From: Holtermannia corniformis
Taxonomy: Eukaryota; Basidiomycota; Tremellomycetes; Holtermanniales
Assembly (NCBI GenBank): GCA_001599935.1
Contig: BCIJ01000001.1
Coordinates: forward strand, 312,277 to 376,276
DNA: 64,000 bases
Direction: 5' to 3'
Shown: positions 41,949 to 53,891 of the stretch, one piece after another
How positions within the stretch are numbered: the stretch's first letter is position 1
Layout: every line of letters starts with the position of its first letter
Program-made: the position numbers and the translations under genes
The notes under the pieces: generated by a model
What the model was told of the DNA's origin: nothing
The model's input: only the letters and a program-made list of their open reading frames with translations
The model's database searches: none

Positions 41949-43968
41949 ATGCCTGGAGGAGCTGTACTGTCGGGCACGGCCGACACGTCTCGTGTCGAGG
42001 CGCCCGTCACTGTCAAGGTGTGTGGCAATCAGCCGAGCTGCTTGGCCTTTGTTGACCGCAAACTCAGGCCTACATGATGTGCGCCTTTGCCGCCTTTGGT
42101 GGTGTGAGTAGCACGCAGAGGAGTTCGAGAAGCGTACTGATCGTCGCCTTCTTCTCGTGTTGCGCAGATTTTCTGTGAGTAGTCCGCGTGCCTCACCTGG
42201 AACACGAAGCTAACCCCTCATAGTCGGTTATGATTCCGGATACATTTCGGGTGTCATGGGCATGAAGTACTTCATTCAGCTCTACACCGGCCTCGACCCG
42301 AATACGACCAACAGCGATGACTTTGTCCTTCCCTCGTGGCAAAAGTCGCTCATCACTTCGATTCTTTCGGCAGGCACTTTCTTTGGTGCCCTGATCGCCG
42401 GTGATCTTGCCGATTGGTTCGGTCGCCGGACCACTGTCATTGGCGGTTGTGGCATCTTCCTCGTCGGTGTTGCGCTGCAGACCGCTTCGCACGGTCTCGG
42501 TCTTATGGTCGCTGGTCGTCTTGTTGCTGGTTTCGGTGTCGGCTTTGTCTCAGCGTGCGTCTACCAGCTGCCATCCTGACAGTCTGCTGACTTTTCCTCA
42601 GTATCATCATCCTTTACATGAGCGAGATTGGTGAGCATGGCGATCTCTGTCCTAAGCATGTCCGAGGCTGACGGTCTTGGTAGCCCCTAGAAAGATTCGC
42701 GGCGCCATCGTGTCCGGCTACCAACAGTGCATTACCATCGGTCTCCTGCTCGCCTCTTGCGTCGACTATGCGACCGAGAACCGCACCGACAGCAGCTCGT
42801 ACCGTATTCCCGTCGGTCTTCAGATGCTCTGGGCCCTCATCCTTGCCGGTGGCCTCTTCTTCTTGCCCGAATCGCCCCGTTACTTTGTCAAGAAGAACGA
42901 GATGGAGAAGGCTGCCCACGCTCTTGCCCGCGTTCGTGGTCAGCCCGCCGACTCCAAGTACATCGAGGATGAGCTCTCCGAGATCATCGCCAACCACGAG
43001 TACGAGACCCAGCAAATTCCATCGGGCGGCTACTTCCAATCGTGGGCTGCTTGCTTCACCGGCGGCCTCCGCAACCCGGGCTCCAACCTTCGCCGTACCA
43101 TCCTCGGTACCTCGCTTCAGATGATGCAGCAGTGGACCGGTGTCAACTTCATCTTCTAGTGAGTATGGATGCAGCAACGCATGAACCACGTACTGACACT
43201 TTAGCTTCGGTACCACTTTCTTCCAGGACCTCGGCACCATCAGCAACCCCTTCTTGATCGGTCTGATCACCACTTTGATCAACGTCTGCTCGACTCCTAT
43301 CTCGTTCTGGACCATTGAGCGCTTCGGTCGCCGCCCCCTCCTCATCTGGGGTGCTCTCGGCATGGTTGTCTGCCAGTTCATCGTCGCCATCATTGGCACG
43401 ATTGACCAGTCGAACCCAATGGTTGTCAAGGCCATGATTGCTTTCATCTGCGTGAGCTCGCTTGCCGTGACTGTGGCTGCAGAGCTAACCCAGTTCAGAT
43501 TTACATCTTCTTCTTTGCTTCCACTTGGGGCCCTGGTGCTTGGGTCGTCATCGGCGAGATCTTCCCTCTCCCTATCCGTTCGCGCGGTGTCGGTCTCTCG
43601 ACCGCCTCAAACTGGCTTTGGAACTGCATCATCGGTGTCATCACTCCTGTGAGTCGTTTCGGTCCACGCGGAGAGCTGCGCTGACACCAACGCAGTACCT
43701 CGTTGGCAAGGACAAGGCCAACCTCGGTGCCAAGGTCTTCTGGCTCTGGGGCTCGCTCTGCTGCCTCTGCTTCATCTACGCCTACTTCCTCATCTACGAG
43801 ACCAAGGGCCTTACTCTCGAGCAGGTCGACAAGCTCATGGAGGAGACCACGCCTCGCACCTCGGCCAAGTGGGTTCCTCACACCACCTTTGCCAAGGAGA
43901 TGGGCTTCACCGAGGTCAAGCCCGAGGCCGAACACAAGGAGAAGCTGCACCAAGAGGTCTCGGTCTGA
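41949..43968 (+). CDS. MFS sugar porter, high-affinity glucose/hexose transporter-like
   Basis: Twelve-helix sugar porter. Motifs in order: FFGYDSGYISGVMGM, LADWFGRRTTVIGG, AGFGVGFVSAIIILYMSEIAPRK, GLLLASCVDYAT, FLPESPRYFVKKNEMEKA, SLQMMQQWTGVNFIFYFGT, WTIERFGRRPLLI, WGPGAWVVIGEIFPLPIRSRG and YETKGLTLEQVDKLMEE. All signature blocks of the family are intact. Codon use is strongly C-ending (GTC, CTC, ACC), unlike most neighbours, which suggests high expression. Short introns at 42015-42061, 42095-42168, 42554-42600 and further on split it. The upstream region is long with a TATA box and a possible Mig1 site. Confidence 0.95.
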
Positions 43969-44103
43969 GCTTCAGCTTTGGTATGATAGGACGATCGTGG
44001 TATCTTGGGTTACACAATGCTCTGGCATGTATTATATGCGCCATTCAATCATACATTCAGCTTGCCATGACCGTGACCACATCTTTGCGACGAACTACAT
44101 AGG

Positions 44104-45312
44104 TCATCGTCGCCTGAATTCCACAGAATCCATAAAGCGCCTTCCAAACATCTCCGCCGGTCCCTGGTATCGCGCATCCTTGTGCCTCTCGAGTTCATCC
44201 CGCCCGCGCTCAGTATAAGGTGTACTCGACACTGACGCAGAAGAAGGGGTAGCCTCCCACACCCTACGTTTCTTCTTCTCCTCGGCTGCGATCAGGTCTA
44301 GGGCGCGCTGCCGCTCTGACGTTTCACGCGATAAACGTGCTGCGCGGGCCGGGTCCACACCCTGCGGAGCTGGATGGTGTCTTGGTACCGGGCGAGCTAT
44401 TGCAGCCGGGTGTGATGCTAGCAGTGTATTGACGTGCGTCAATGGGTCGTGACGATTCTTCGACCGCTCGTCTTTCCGCCTAACCGACAGTTCAGCTCAG
44501 TCCATCATGCAAGCAAAACCACGAACTTGTCACGTTGCCGCCGGCGCTCCCATTCCTCACCATCGGCTTTGTCTTCTGGGCGTTTGAAATCCTTGTCGGT
44601 ATACCAAGGCTTTGTCTCTCGGTCTGGACGACCGAGATACATGGTAAATGGGTCCTTCTCCCTGGCATCTTGATCCTTGAGCACATCGCCCGTTGACATC
44701 CCTTCAGTACTCTTCGGCGCCTGCGATCGTGAACAACTGTCTGTGCTACTTGAAATCAACTCACTGTCTTCTCGACCTCGGCCCAAAAGTTCACGTGCTC
44801 TCCCTCTCGCAATCCCATAGGGATCTCTTCCTCTCGTTCCTTCTCAAGCTCCTTGCCCTTATTCTTTGCAGCCCTGCGCTCCTCTTTCGCCTTTGTGATG
44901 CTCGGCCACTCAAAGTTCATGATCTCCTTGTCCTTCTTCTTCTCTGCCTTGGCCTTGGCTGTTCGATGTGACTCAATCAAGCGTGATGGTCCAGCGGAGC
45001 TGCTTGTGCCTGCGAAGCCCTCGTATGAAGGATCGGCTGCTTTACGACGCATATGCTCCAGCCGAGCGCCAGCATCCTACATACAAGCCTCAGGTTTATG
45101 ACAAGTGTCCAACGTACTACTCACATGCTCAATCGCTGCTTTCTCTCGCAGCTCCTCGTCCAATGCCGCACGCGCTTCATCGTCTCGAACCTTTTGCTTG
45201 TTCGACTCTAGGTACGGGTGATAGGACTTGTGTCTGAGCGGTTTCAGAGTATATACAGTAGCATAACTGTCAACACTTCAGGCACTTACTGGAGGATCTG
45301 CAGGCGCGGCAT
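44104..45312 (-). CDS. LENG1-like pre-mRNA splicing-associated protein (CIR N-terminal domain)
   Basis: The start at 45312 (MPRLQILQ) splices to HKSYHPYLESNKQKVRDDEA, the CIR N-terminal signature (short basic helix with W/Y-H-x-x-x-x-x-N-x-x-x-V). It then continues ALDEELREKAAIEH and RRKAADPSYEGF. The middle part is a Lys/Glu-rich coiled coil (TKAKEERRAAKNKGKELEKE), then VNFWAEVEKT. The block MYLGRPDRETKPWYTDKDF matches LENG1-type proteins and is followed by a C-terminal ERQRALDLIAAEEKKKR and RDELERHKDARYQGP. Homologues associate with spliceosomal complexes. The specific role is not known. Confidence 0.83.
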
Positions 45313-45533
45313 CTTGCACCAACCCCGATACACTCAGCAAGCAGCAACAGGACGTGCTGAGGTCGGTGGCAATTCTCGCGGAGGACTGGGCTGAAACGCC
45401 GGCGTCATAAACCCCCACTGTGATGAAACGCCGAACCCCCTTACTGTTCGGATGGAGTTTAGCCGGAAAGGACCACCAACGAGCTTGTCAAGCACAGGTG
45501 CACCACTGTACAACTCGACAAACAGCTCTCATA

Positions 45534-46402
45534 ATGTCGGACATCAAGGAAGCGGGCTTCAGGGCGAGTTTACTCATGATATGTGAGGCCTGACTGACTG
45601 GTCGCAGACTGGGGATGTGCTCGACGTGTGTCTTGCTCAGCGCCACGGTTGCGATACCTGACTTGAGTGTGACCAGACACTCAACAATGTCTTCGAGAAG
45701 ATGCCAGCAGCAGAGAAGAAGTCTCAAATCAGCAAGGTCTTATCTATACATATAGTGGCACGGATCGCGCTGACGGTTTGAGCAGACAAAGGGCACATTC
45801 CTGCTGAACGTCAAGAATGCCGAGGGCAAGGAGGCTTCTTGGGTGTACGTTGTGCACCTGAAGGAGTCTTGTGCTCATTGATGGCCATCAGGATTGATAT
45901 GAAAGAGAAGGGCAACGTAACGAAGGGTTCGATCAAGAAAGCCGGTGCGTATACCGTTGCGGAGGATGAGCTCGCTTAAATAATTAGATGTGACCATCAA
46001 CCTGAGCGATGGTCCGTACTCTCTCTCATCAGTCGAGAGCAGAACCGAACACTAACTTGGCCAAGACACCTTTATTGGCTTGGCGGACGGCAAGGTCAAC
46101 GCGCAAAAGGCATTTATGACAGGTAGTCTAAAGGTTTGTGGATAGGGGGTGCCCGGGCAGATCACTGACAGCATATGCTCCCAGGTCAAAGGCAACGTAA
46201 GTCTCGAAGCAACTTTTGAGAACTGATCCCGACGATCATACAGGTCATGCTCGCTGTACGTCACTAGACGGACCACGCTCCGAATCGTGGTCTTATACTG
46301 ACTTCGCTCAGACAAAGCTCGACAATATTCTCAAGGTTTGTAGTTTTTCCTCGCAAATTGATTGCCGCTGATGAGCGGCAGGCTGCCAAAGCAAAGTTGT
46401 AG
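45534..46402 (+). CDS. SCP2-domain sterol/lipid carrier protein, extremely fragmented gene
   Basis: Small lipid-binding SCP2 protein of roughly 120 residues: MSDIKEAGFR, VFEKMPAAEKKSQISK, KGTFLLNVKNAEGKEASWVIDM, KEKGNVTKG, ADVTINLSDDTFIGLADGKVN, AFMTGSLKVKGNVMLATKLD and a Lys-rich end. The coding sequence is cut into about ten exons. The last five joins include two 12-nt micro-exons (46185-46196 and 46244-46255, coding VKGN and VMLA), a 24-nt exon (46312-46335) and a 21-nt terminal exon (46382-46402). All are in phase 0 with GT-AG ends. The first junction is unclear: the only phase-compatible donor is a GC (AGG|GCGAGT near 45563). The family works in peroxisomal or cytosolic lipid transfer. 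Confidence 0.88.
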
Positions 46403-46523
46403 TATCTCCCCAGCTCGTGTTACCCGTTGTCATGGCCGAAGTCCCATTTTGTACACTCACATCGACTTATCATGGCAGACCACTGCGTTTACAGCATCTG
46501 TACACATATCGCTACATATCGTG

Positions 46524-48041
46524 CTATCGCCGTTCTTCTGCGCCTGATTCACCGTCTGTGCTCAACGCGTCTGGAGTGGAATTTGCCGCCGTACTGGTAG
46601 ATGCCGCAGGGGAGGTATCGGCTCCGGCCACCACTGCGGCCCCATTGCCCCATTTGAGCATGACCATATCCTAGCCAATCATCAGTGTTATGCACACGCC
46701 AGGTGAGATGAACCCACCTTGAGGAAACCGTTCTCCCGCCGAAGGTCATGAACGTCGCGTTCCAACTCTGCGTGCCGACTCTCGAGCTCATCAATCCCTC
46801 GCTGCAACGTCAAGCTCTGTTGCTTCTTTTTTGCACGAAAGCGCGCCGCTGTTGCCGTTTCAACACTTGCGCGGTACGCAGCTAGCACGACGACTCACAC
46901 GCCTGGGTATTCCGACTGCGCTTATCCTCTGCATCCTCATCTGCAATCCCGTAGTTGGCACTCGCGCTTCGACTTGGTCCCGCTGGACGTGGCTGCGGAA
47001 GCCCGCTCGAGCCTGATGCGAGCCCGGACAGGTCGGCGGTGCTGACATCTTGAAGCTGGGTTGGTGAGTACGCGGCGTAGCGCGTACTGGCAGGCAGTGG
47101 CACGCTTTGTGGCGCGGGTGAGCTTCGCCTGCTGCCGGTCGGCGTGGACGTCGTTGACGAGCCTATCACGCATCAGTACAATGACAGCAGTACCTTAGCG
47201 ACCAACCTCTACTACGGCCTCTGGCGGAACGACTGCGAGGCTCGTGCATAGCCCGCGGGGCATACCCCGTGGGATCATACGTCAAAGTAGCTGTTCCAGG
47301 TTGGCTGACGCCCGCGCTCTCCTGTGGAGGATACCCACGCCACGCAGGCGTAGGTGGCGGGACGCTCGGTGGTGGACCGAGTGGCTGAACAGCAACGGCC
47401 GGAGGGAATAGCCACTCGGGCAAGCCGCCGAAAGCGCCATCGCCCTGCTGCGAGGTCTGCTGCGGCGTCGGAGGTTGCGACAGGTTGTGCGTGTGAGACG
47501 TCAAGAAGTTTGGCGCGTACGGATGACTTGATGATTGCGGCGGAGGCTGATGACCTAGGTAGGCAAACAAGTCGGAAGGGTGCGTTGGAGCAAGCGGCGG
47601 CGGCGGTGGTGGCCATGGTTCCGAAGACGATGCGGAGAAGGCCGAGTTCGGCGGCGTAGACGAGTGCGAAGGTGGTTGCTGCTGGGTGTTTGAATTCTGG
47701 TGAGAATACAAGGCCGCCAGTAGATGCGCTGGTGGGCTCGAATGGGTATACCCTTGGGTCAAGTTGGCGACGGAGATCTGTTGCGCCCGGTCGTGTAGCA
47801 ACTGCTGTTGAGCGCCATGGTTTTGCTCGACAACCGGGCTCAGTCCGTCTCCACCCCGTTGGGACTGATCAACGCGGTCGCGCTCGTTCGTCCCATTGAG
47901 CACGGACCACCAATCGATATTGTCCATAAGCTCGTTGAGGCTCGGACGGCCAGACGTCTGATCGTCTGCGAGTTTCTTGATCTGCGATTCAAGTGTCAAC
48001 TCTGCCGGGCCCAGAGCAACCGTTGAAGCGGGCGAGTCCAA
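46524..48041 (-). CDS. bZIP transcription factor, Cys3/Met4-like
   Basis: The N-terminal half is rich in Pro, Gln and Ser (PSLNELMDNIDWWSVLNG near the start, then poly-Pro stretches), a likely activation region. The bZIP is assembled by splicing: DKRSRNTQ plus ASARFRAKKKQQ gives the N-x7-R core with a 50-nt intron inside the basic region. The zipper ELESRHAELERDVHDLRRENGFLK and, after another intron, DMVMLKWGNG follow. The K-x-M-V-x-L ending resembles the sulfur regulator Cys-3. The C-terminus is Ser/Ala-rich. The 5' end is uncertain: the frame has no ATG at 48041, and an upstream exon with an ATG near 48222 is possible. Confidence 0.85.
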
Positions 48042-48549
48042 CGGTGCGGGCCTGGCAGGCGAGCTCGCGAGCGCAATCGTGATGAGCGCTCACTCTGGCC
48101 GTCGCTCGCGACGGCTCAGCGTGCTGGCGTGCTTGGCTCCAAGAAACGGCTTCGACCGTGACAGCAGCAGAGAAAGCCGTTGCGCACACACCACGCAAAC
48201 AGAGCGATGGGCGCGAGCACATCGCTAGCCTGCCGTAGAAACCAATTGGTGGCGAGATGATGCAGTGATGGCGTGCTCCCTGTGAATGGTGTAAAGGGCG
48301 TCCACCGCAGGAACGACGACCCCTACATCGGCCACGGCAAGCCGACCCAATCACGGCAGATGTATAGCTCGGGCTTGGATGCAACCGAGTTTGGACTGAC
48401 GCACAGAGCTTCCAGCGCGCAGCAAAACGCAAAAAGGCGAGCTGAACAAGAGGATGGCGTGATCGAAGATCGCCACTGTTTGGTTCGCCTTACGTGATCT
48501 CGGCAAATCGTGAGGGCCGTGGCGCTGGCACATGGCGTTCATCCCGATC
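48042..48549. other. Intergenic stretch, may hold the first exon of the bZIP gene
   Basis: 508 bp. A minus-strand ATG near 48222 could be joined to the bZIP frame by an intron ending near 48056 (TGCCAG acceptor), but the donor is weak. Otherwise no gene is seen. Confidence 0.35.
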
Positions 48550-49901
48550 CTAGGAGCGTAAGAGCGCACCTTTGGTCGCCCAGGCGACGCAGTAATGCGA
48601 AAGAACAAGCTCAAGCTCCTCCAACTCGTCGAGCATCTCGAGCTGCGCTATCCTGCAGTGACGTGAGCCGCCGGCCCAACGGCAACGGGTGCAGCGTACC
48701 TGTTCATTTCGGCCTCGGGGATCCACTCTTTGCGGATTTGCCAGAGTGTCAGGGCGTCGGCCTCGTCAAAGGCAGCACCGTCCGGCAAAGCGGGACGGCG
48801 GAAACGCCTCGCTTGATCGGCCGCATTCGCGAAGGGTTCGGCACCTGGCAGCGAGAGCCCGCGAGCCTGTGACCTCTTTAGCGCCGTTATTCAATAGAGA
48901 TCCAACTCACCGCCAAGTTGCGCTTCATGACGGCCCCGAACTGATCACTGTCACAGATCAGCATTGGTTCGTAGGAACTCCACAGGAGTGTACGCACCTC
49001 AACCCGCACATTTCATAGATCACGACCATGGCGTCACTATACCGTTCGCCGAACCACGACAATATGCCGCTTGACTCTTCAGGCGTCATGTAGCACAGGA
49101 CGCATTCGGCCAGAAACAGCGTCGGCAGGGCTGGGTCAAGCAACGGTACGAGCGCAGCTTGCAGCGGGTGCGCGCGATCTGTCTGATCTTTTGGCGTGCG
49201 GATGTCAAGTGGTAGGAGCGAATACAGTGGTGATGAGAGCTGTGTGCCACCTTTGGCGATCGTAGGGCGTTGCGGTTGGTCTAGGGTGTCGGTAGTATCG
49301 GAGGCGGGGAAAAGAGCTTGAGAGAGGACCGCGTTCTGCGCGATACGCCTCGCTTTAGCAGATGTGATGGCTGGGAAGTCTATCTCGACGTAGTGCGCTA
49401 TGCGATCTCGGTACGCGGGACTGCTCTAGCTCATGTCAGCTAACAAACAAGGGAGTCGACCACTCACCATCAACCGCCAGAATCGGGTATCGCTCCCCGC
49501 GCCCAAGCTGACAATCTGCTTCTTGCCATCCCCTGCTTTCAGGAAGCAATCTACAAGCCGGTCTATAGCCCACGTTCGATGGTGAGTGCCGACGTTGATC
49601 AGAGGTGCTCGCCGGGTCTGTGCGCCCCGAGCAGGTCGATGCAGCAATGACACGTAGGGATCAGCGAGGTAGCCTTGTGTCACGGCCGAGCTACGAGGAA
49701 CATGACATCAGCCGCTTGATAGGTTTGTGAAGATGCGACGTACAGACGAGATCCGGCGGCATCACTGTCGGTTTCGCGGATCGCGTCGTCGGCGGTCAAG
49801 CTCGGTGCTGGGCGGGAACTCCCGCTTGGGACTGCGCCGCGTCCCAATGGCCTTCTGGGCGGCTCGTCTGGCTCTGCGAACGGGTTGCGAGGCTGTTGCA
49901 T
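48550..49901 (-). CDS. PPM1: Leucine carboxyl methyltransferase 1 (PP2A methyltransferase)
   Basis: Methylates the C-terminal Leu of the PP2A catalytic subunit, controlling holoenzyme assembly. The start at 49901 (MQQPRNPFAEPDEPP) leads to AIRETDSDAAGSRLYAV, GYLADPYVSLLHRP and INVGTHHRTWAIDRLVDCFL. The SAM-binding loop IVSLGAGSDTRFWRLM and VEIDFPAITSAKARRI follow, then TLFLAECVLCYMTPEESSGIL, YEMCGLSDQFGAVMKRNL and the C-terminal block ALTLWQIRKEWIPEAEMNR ending VLSHYCVAWATKGAL. All family landmarks are present across about six exons. Confidence 0.94.
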
Positions 49902-50179
49902 CTTGAGGCACGTACGAAGACGGTCGGTGCTACGAGTGAAAGCAACGCTGGTGGAGGCGAGGTTTCTCACGAGGCAGAGGCAGATTTCAACCCTCCAGTG
50001 TATACGTGAGCTGTGTGCGATGCAGTATCAAGTTTGGCAGATCCTCCAGTCTCAGTGTATGGAAATAGATTCATCTCTGACGGAACAAGGCCGCGAGGTA
50101 ACAAAGGTAGATAGATCAAAACCGAAAGCCCGCCTGGCAAACACCCACTCTCTCTACGCTCGAACTGTTCGGCCGACGC

Positions 50180-50647
50180 TTAGGCGCCGAAACCGTAAAG
50201 GGTACGGCCGGAGCGCTTGAGGGCGTAGACGACGTCGACTGGGATGAGCGTCAGCGAGGTATGTGCAACAAGGGGGTAAACTAACGCGATGTGACAGTCT
50301 TGCGCTTGGCGTGCTCAGTGTAGGTGACCGAGTCGCGGATGACGCCCTCGAGGAAGATCTTGAGCACACCACGGGTCTCTGATGAGGCGTCAGCCCTGCG
50401 AGTTGACTAACGAGCGTACGACTCACCCTCGTAGATAAGACCCGAGATACGCTTGACACCGCCACGACGAGCGAGACGGCGGATAGCAGGCTTGGTGATA
50501 CCCTGGATGTTGTCACTGATGGGCGAGACTTGATCAGCACTGTTCCCTTGTCCTACGCCCATCTCAGTCAACTCACCGCAAGACCTTGCGGTGGCGCTTA
50601 GCACCGCCCTTGCCGAGACCCTTGCCACCTTTTCCGCGACCAGACAT
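50180..50647 (-). CDS. HHF1: Histone H4
   Basis: Core histone of 103 codons. It starts [20 protein letters not shown] with the acetylatable tail lysines, then [53 protein letters not shown] and ends [14 protein letters not shown]. Three introns interrupt it (joins LR|DN, YE|ET and TS|LD). This means the transcript is probably spliced and polyadenylated, as is common for basidiomycete histone genes. It is read divergently from TAD1. No H3 gene lies next to it in this window. Confidence 0.98.
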
Positions 50648-51221
50648 TGTTGTAGAGTGTGTTTAAAGTGGGGTAGGTGGTAGAGAGCGAGAGTGGGTTG
50701 CTGAAAGCGGATGGAGGAAGACGGGTCGAGCTCGGCCGCTATAAAGGACGACGCGGGCGGTGGCGAAATCAGCGTCACGTGATGACAACAGTCAAAGGGA
50801 AACGCCGAAACGCCGTCACTCGGGAGTGATCCGCGAGGGCAAGGGGGTTGAGCACGGTCCCTGTTGTGATTGTGCGCAACAAGGGAGACAGACGCACGCT
50901 GAGATGGTCCGAGCGTGAGTGATGCAGCAAGGCTTGCGGAGCGTTGCCATGACGCGTCGTCTCCCAACCGTAGACTATGCATGCTTTCATCGAACGGTAT
51001 CTGACCATGTTGTCGACGAGTCGACCAACTGACGCGTCTGATGTATCCTGATGACCATGACCGTATGAGAGATTGTGCATCGTCTAGCTGACTGCACATG
51101 TATGTCTTTGCACTGCAGCTGTAGATTGACCTGATGGCAAATCTGATCAAGACTTGGTCAACGACTCCACGAATCAGCCATCACGTTCATCACCCATGAA
51201 CGACCACACGAACCTGACCTC
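50648..51221. promoter_or_regulatory. Divergent promoter region, histone H4 / TAD1
   Basis: 574 bp between the two start codons, with a CTATAAAG element near 50735. No gene supported. Confidence 0.45.
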
Positions 51222-52890
51222 ATGGCCTTCCTTCCCGCCCCCCATCCGCTGACAGCCGCCGACGCGATCGCACAAGCGTGCCTGACCACCTATCACCCTC
51301 TAGCAGCAAAGTACAAGCCGAAAATTCGAAGTAACGGTCTGCGCGAATGGACCGTGCTTGCTGGGATCGTACTGTCCACGCCCTCTGGCCAATTCACCTG
51401 CGCATCCCTCGCGTCTGGCGTCAAGGTCCTCCCAGAAGACCTACTGCCTGTACACGGCGATACGTTGCATGACTCGCATGCGGAGATCCTGGCTCGCCGA
51501 GGGTTCGTGCGCTTCCTGCTCGACGACGCAAAGTCGGTGCATGCCGGGGAACCCTCGCAATGGGTGGACTGGGATGAACGTGATCGGACGTTGCGAGTGC
51601 GGGATGGTGTACAGGTACATCTCTATGTATCGACATTGCCTGTGCGTCACTTGATGTCCATCGCGAGGACCCTGCTGAGACGAGAATTGACAGTGCGGCG
51701 ACGCGTCCACACTCTACACGGCGCTGTCACAACCAGCCGATATGGCAGCTCTTAAGGCTGGCTCCGATACAGCTGGTAGCCCAGTCGCCGGTCCATCAAT
51801 GAGCAATGGCAACACCACAGCAAGAGGACGCAGCGGCTATGGTGTTTTTGGCGCGCTTCGCACCAAGCCTGGTACGTCACCGTCTCTCACCGCTGCGGCC
51901 TCGTATCGATCACCACAGGCCGCGCCGACTCGATCCCGTCGACCTCGCACTCATGTTCCGACAAGATCGCAACATGGTCTGTGCTCGGCTTGCAAGGCGC
52001 GCTCCTTGCCAAGCTGTACCCATCGCCAATCTACCTCGATTCCATCGTCATAGGCGACGTTTACGATACGCCGCCTCAGGAAGTCGACATGACGCGATAC
52101 GCAGGCGACAGGGGAAGCTGGCGGGATCTGATGCGGCGAGAGTGTGAGCGAGCGTTCTGGGGCAGGCTCGAGACGGTCCAAGGTAGCCATCGTCGTGTAG
52201 GATGGAAACGTTGCCCTGACTGACGTTGAACTCAGATCGACTTGCACCGCCATATCATTTACAGCGCCCCCGGATCAGCTTTACCTCCCTGTCATTCCCG
52301 TACGGAAAATGGCAGGTGCTGCCAGTTAGTATGAAAACATCAGATGGCATTTCGGCCGTCACGGACGTGCGAGGTGTGTCGCACCGACGCTCCTACTATA
52401 CTCGGCTGACGTTGATCAGGCATGCTCTACGTACTGGGCATGACGGAGCCGGAGCCGCTCAACAACGGCTGCAAAGGCAATGCTGTGTGCAAGCCGGATC
52501 GCCAGGTTGCCGTGGAGTTACGCTTCCAGTACGTTGTTGCTGTGGTTGTGCGCTTGGCAATTGATCAGCCGCTAGATCGCAATGCTGTCGTTTGGCACTG
52601 TTCCGTGACCTACAGTCACTCGCTTCCCGGGAGCCCAAAGCAAGGTATGCCGATGACGTGGGTGCCGGATGACGCTCATATATTCAAGCAACAATCTCAC
52701 GTATTTTGACGGGAAGCACTCGATGGGGGTGGAGAGCTATCAGCGCGCCAAGGCGGTCCTGCGGGGAAGTCTCCGCGCACAGACCGATGGGCTCTACAAG
52801 CCACCATTCGAAGGCTGGCTGGTGAGCGGCCGGCGTTGGGAATCTTTCGATGCTCAAGGCCAGCTAGCGGGTGTACAACATTGTACATGA
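51222..52890 (+). CDS. TAD1: tRNA-specific adenosine deaminase 1 (A37 of tRNA-Ala)
   Basis: Converts A37 to inosine in tRNA-Ala. The ADAR-type deaminase domain is clear: [19 protein letters not shown], the zinc/active-site motif [16 protein letters not shown], and after a 62-nt intron [18 protein letters not shown] with the second zinc ligand. Then come the spliced lysine/Cys block [46 protein letters not shown], and the C-terminal [19 protein letters not shown] and [15 protein letters not shown]. It ends at 52890, 43 bp from the convergent mini-Myb gene. Motif order matches yeast Tad1. Confidence 0.92.
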
Positions 52891-52933
52891 CACGACGTAT
52901 CCATACGATGACTGCTCCGACACCTGTAGTCGA

Positions 52934-53290
52934 CTACCTCAGCCGCTTGCTCTGAGCGGCGTCAGCTTCCAAGACGCATAGAACAGCACCGGCAACGCGC
53001 CCGACTCACCACACTGTCCCAGTGGCGTCGCACCCCGTTGGCGCCTCGCTCCTTTAATCGACCGTCTGCATTCGCTGCGGCCGAAATGTGTTCTCGCACG
53101 ACTTTGTCGACTAGCTCGAAGAAGATTGCTTCCTCTTGTGCCGTCCACTCTTTCCGCTACAAGGCGTCAATTTGTCCGGACCGTCGGTGCGCACCCCGCC
53201 ACAGGGACCTACGTTCGATGCAGCCCGTTTTCTGGGGCTCTTGATATCCTCATCGTCTGACAGCTCCCGCTTCGCCTGAGCTTTGGGCAT
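52934..53290 (-). CDS. Mini-Myb/SANT-like protein, 80 aa
   Basis: Three exons on the minus strand, 53213-53290, 53010-53156 and 52934-52951, all phase 0. The last exon is only 18 nt (SKRLR and stop). The first 26 residues are charged (KRELSDDEDIKSPRKRAASN, a likely nuclear localisation signal). A single Myb/SANT-like unit follows: RKEWTAQEEAIFFELVDKV, a longer loop, and GANGVRRHWDSVSKRLR. The tryptophans of helices 1 and 3 (EWTAQEE and RRHWDSV) are in place. It has no other domain, so it may be a DNA-binding subunit or competitor protein. I do not know a named orthologue. Confidence 0.62.
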
Positions 53291-53891
53291 GATAGCTAGC
53301 CGCTTGCTGTCCCTAGACGCTGTCAATGTCGACCGCGTCCGCTTCAGTGTGTTGGTAGTGTGCGTAATGATGGTCTTTGACCTATCAGTCCAATTGAAGT
53401 TGAAGTTGAGGTTCATCTCTGGCAGATACATAGGTCGTAGCCGCACTGAGATGACATCGGTTTCACGTCGGTGCCTAGCGTAGATGTTGCTCGGACACGT
53501 TTCATGCATGCCTTTGACTCCGCACGAGCGAGCTGTGACACAGCCACCTGTGTTGCACCGATACTGTGACGGGCTCGGGGATATGGGACAGCTTGGAGCT
53601 GTGCGAACCGAGTTGAGAGACGATCGGCTATCAGGCACGTCGCATCTGCTCCACTCGCATCAAATTTTCCTGACCGCCGATATTCCTCGTACATAAGTCT
53701 AGCGGCGCTTCCCAGGCTTCTGCATGATGTAGACACAAGTGTACACATTGTAGACAATCAGCTCTGCTGCATACCCATGCGCTCGAGCTGATTTGGATGT
53801 CCTCGACTTGCTGACGTAAGCATACCGCGTCGCTTCCGAGCGTTACAGAACCATAAGCGAGCACCGACTACAATTGAGATCCTTGCCCACC
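53291..53891. promoter_or_regulatory. Divergent intergenic region, mini-Myb / Zn2Cys6 factor
   Basis: 600 bp between divergent ATGs. Frames in it are unconvincing; no gene supported. Confidence 0.4.

Noticed and set aside
47989..48432. 147-codon minus-strand frame MRFAARWKLC...
   Set aside because: Composition looks random and it overlaps the likely 5' region of the bZIP gene. Only its internal ATG near 48222 might matter as a first exon.
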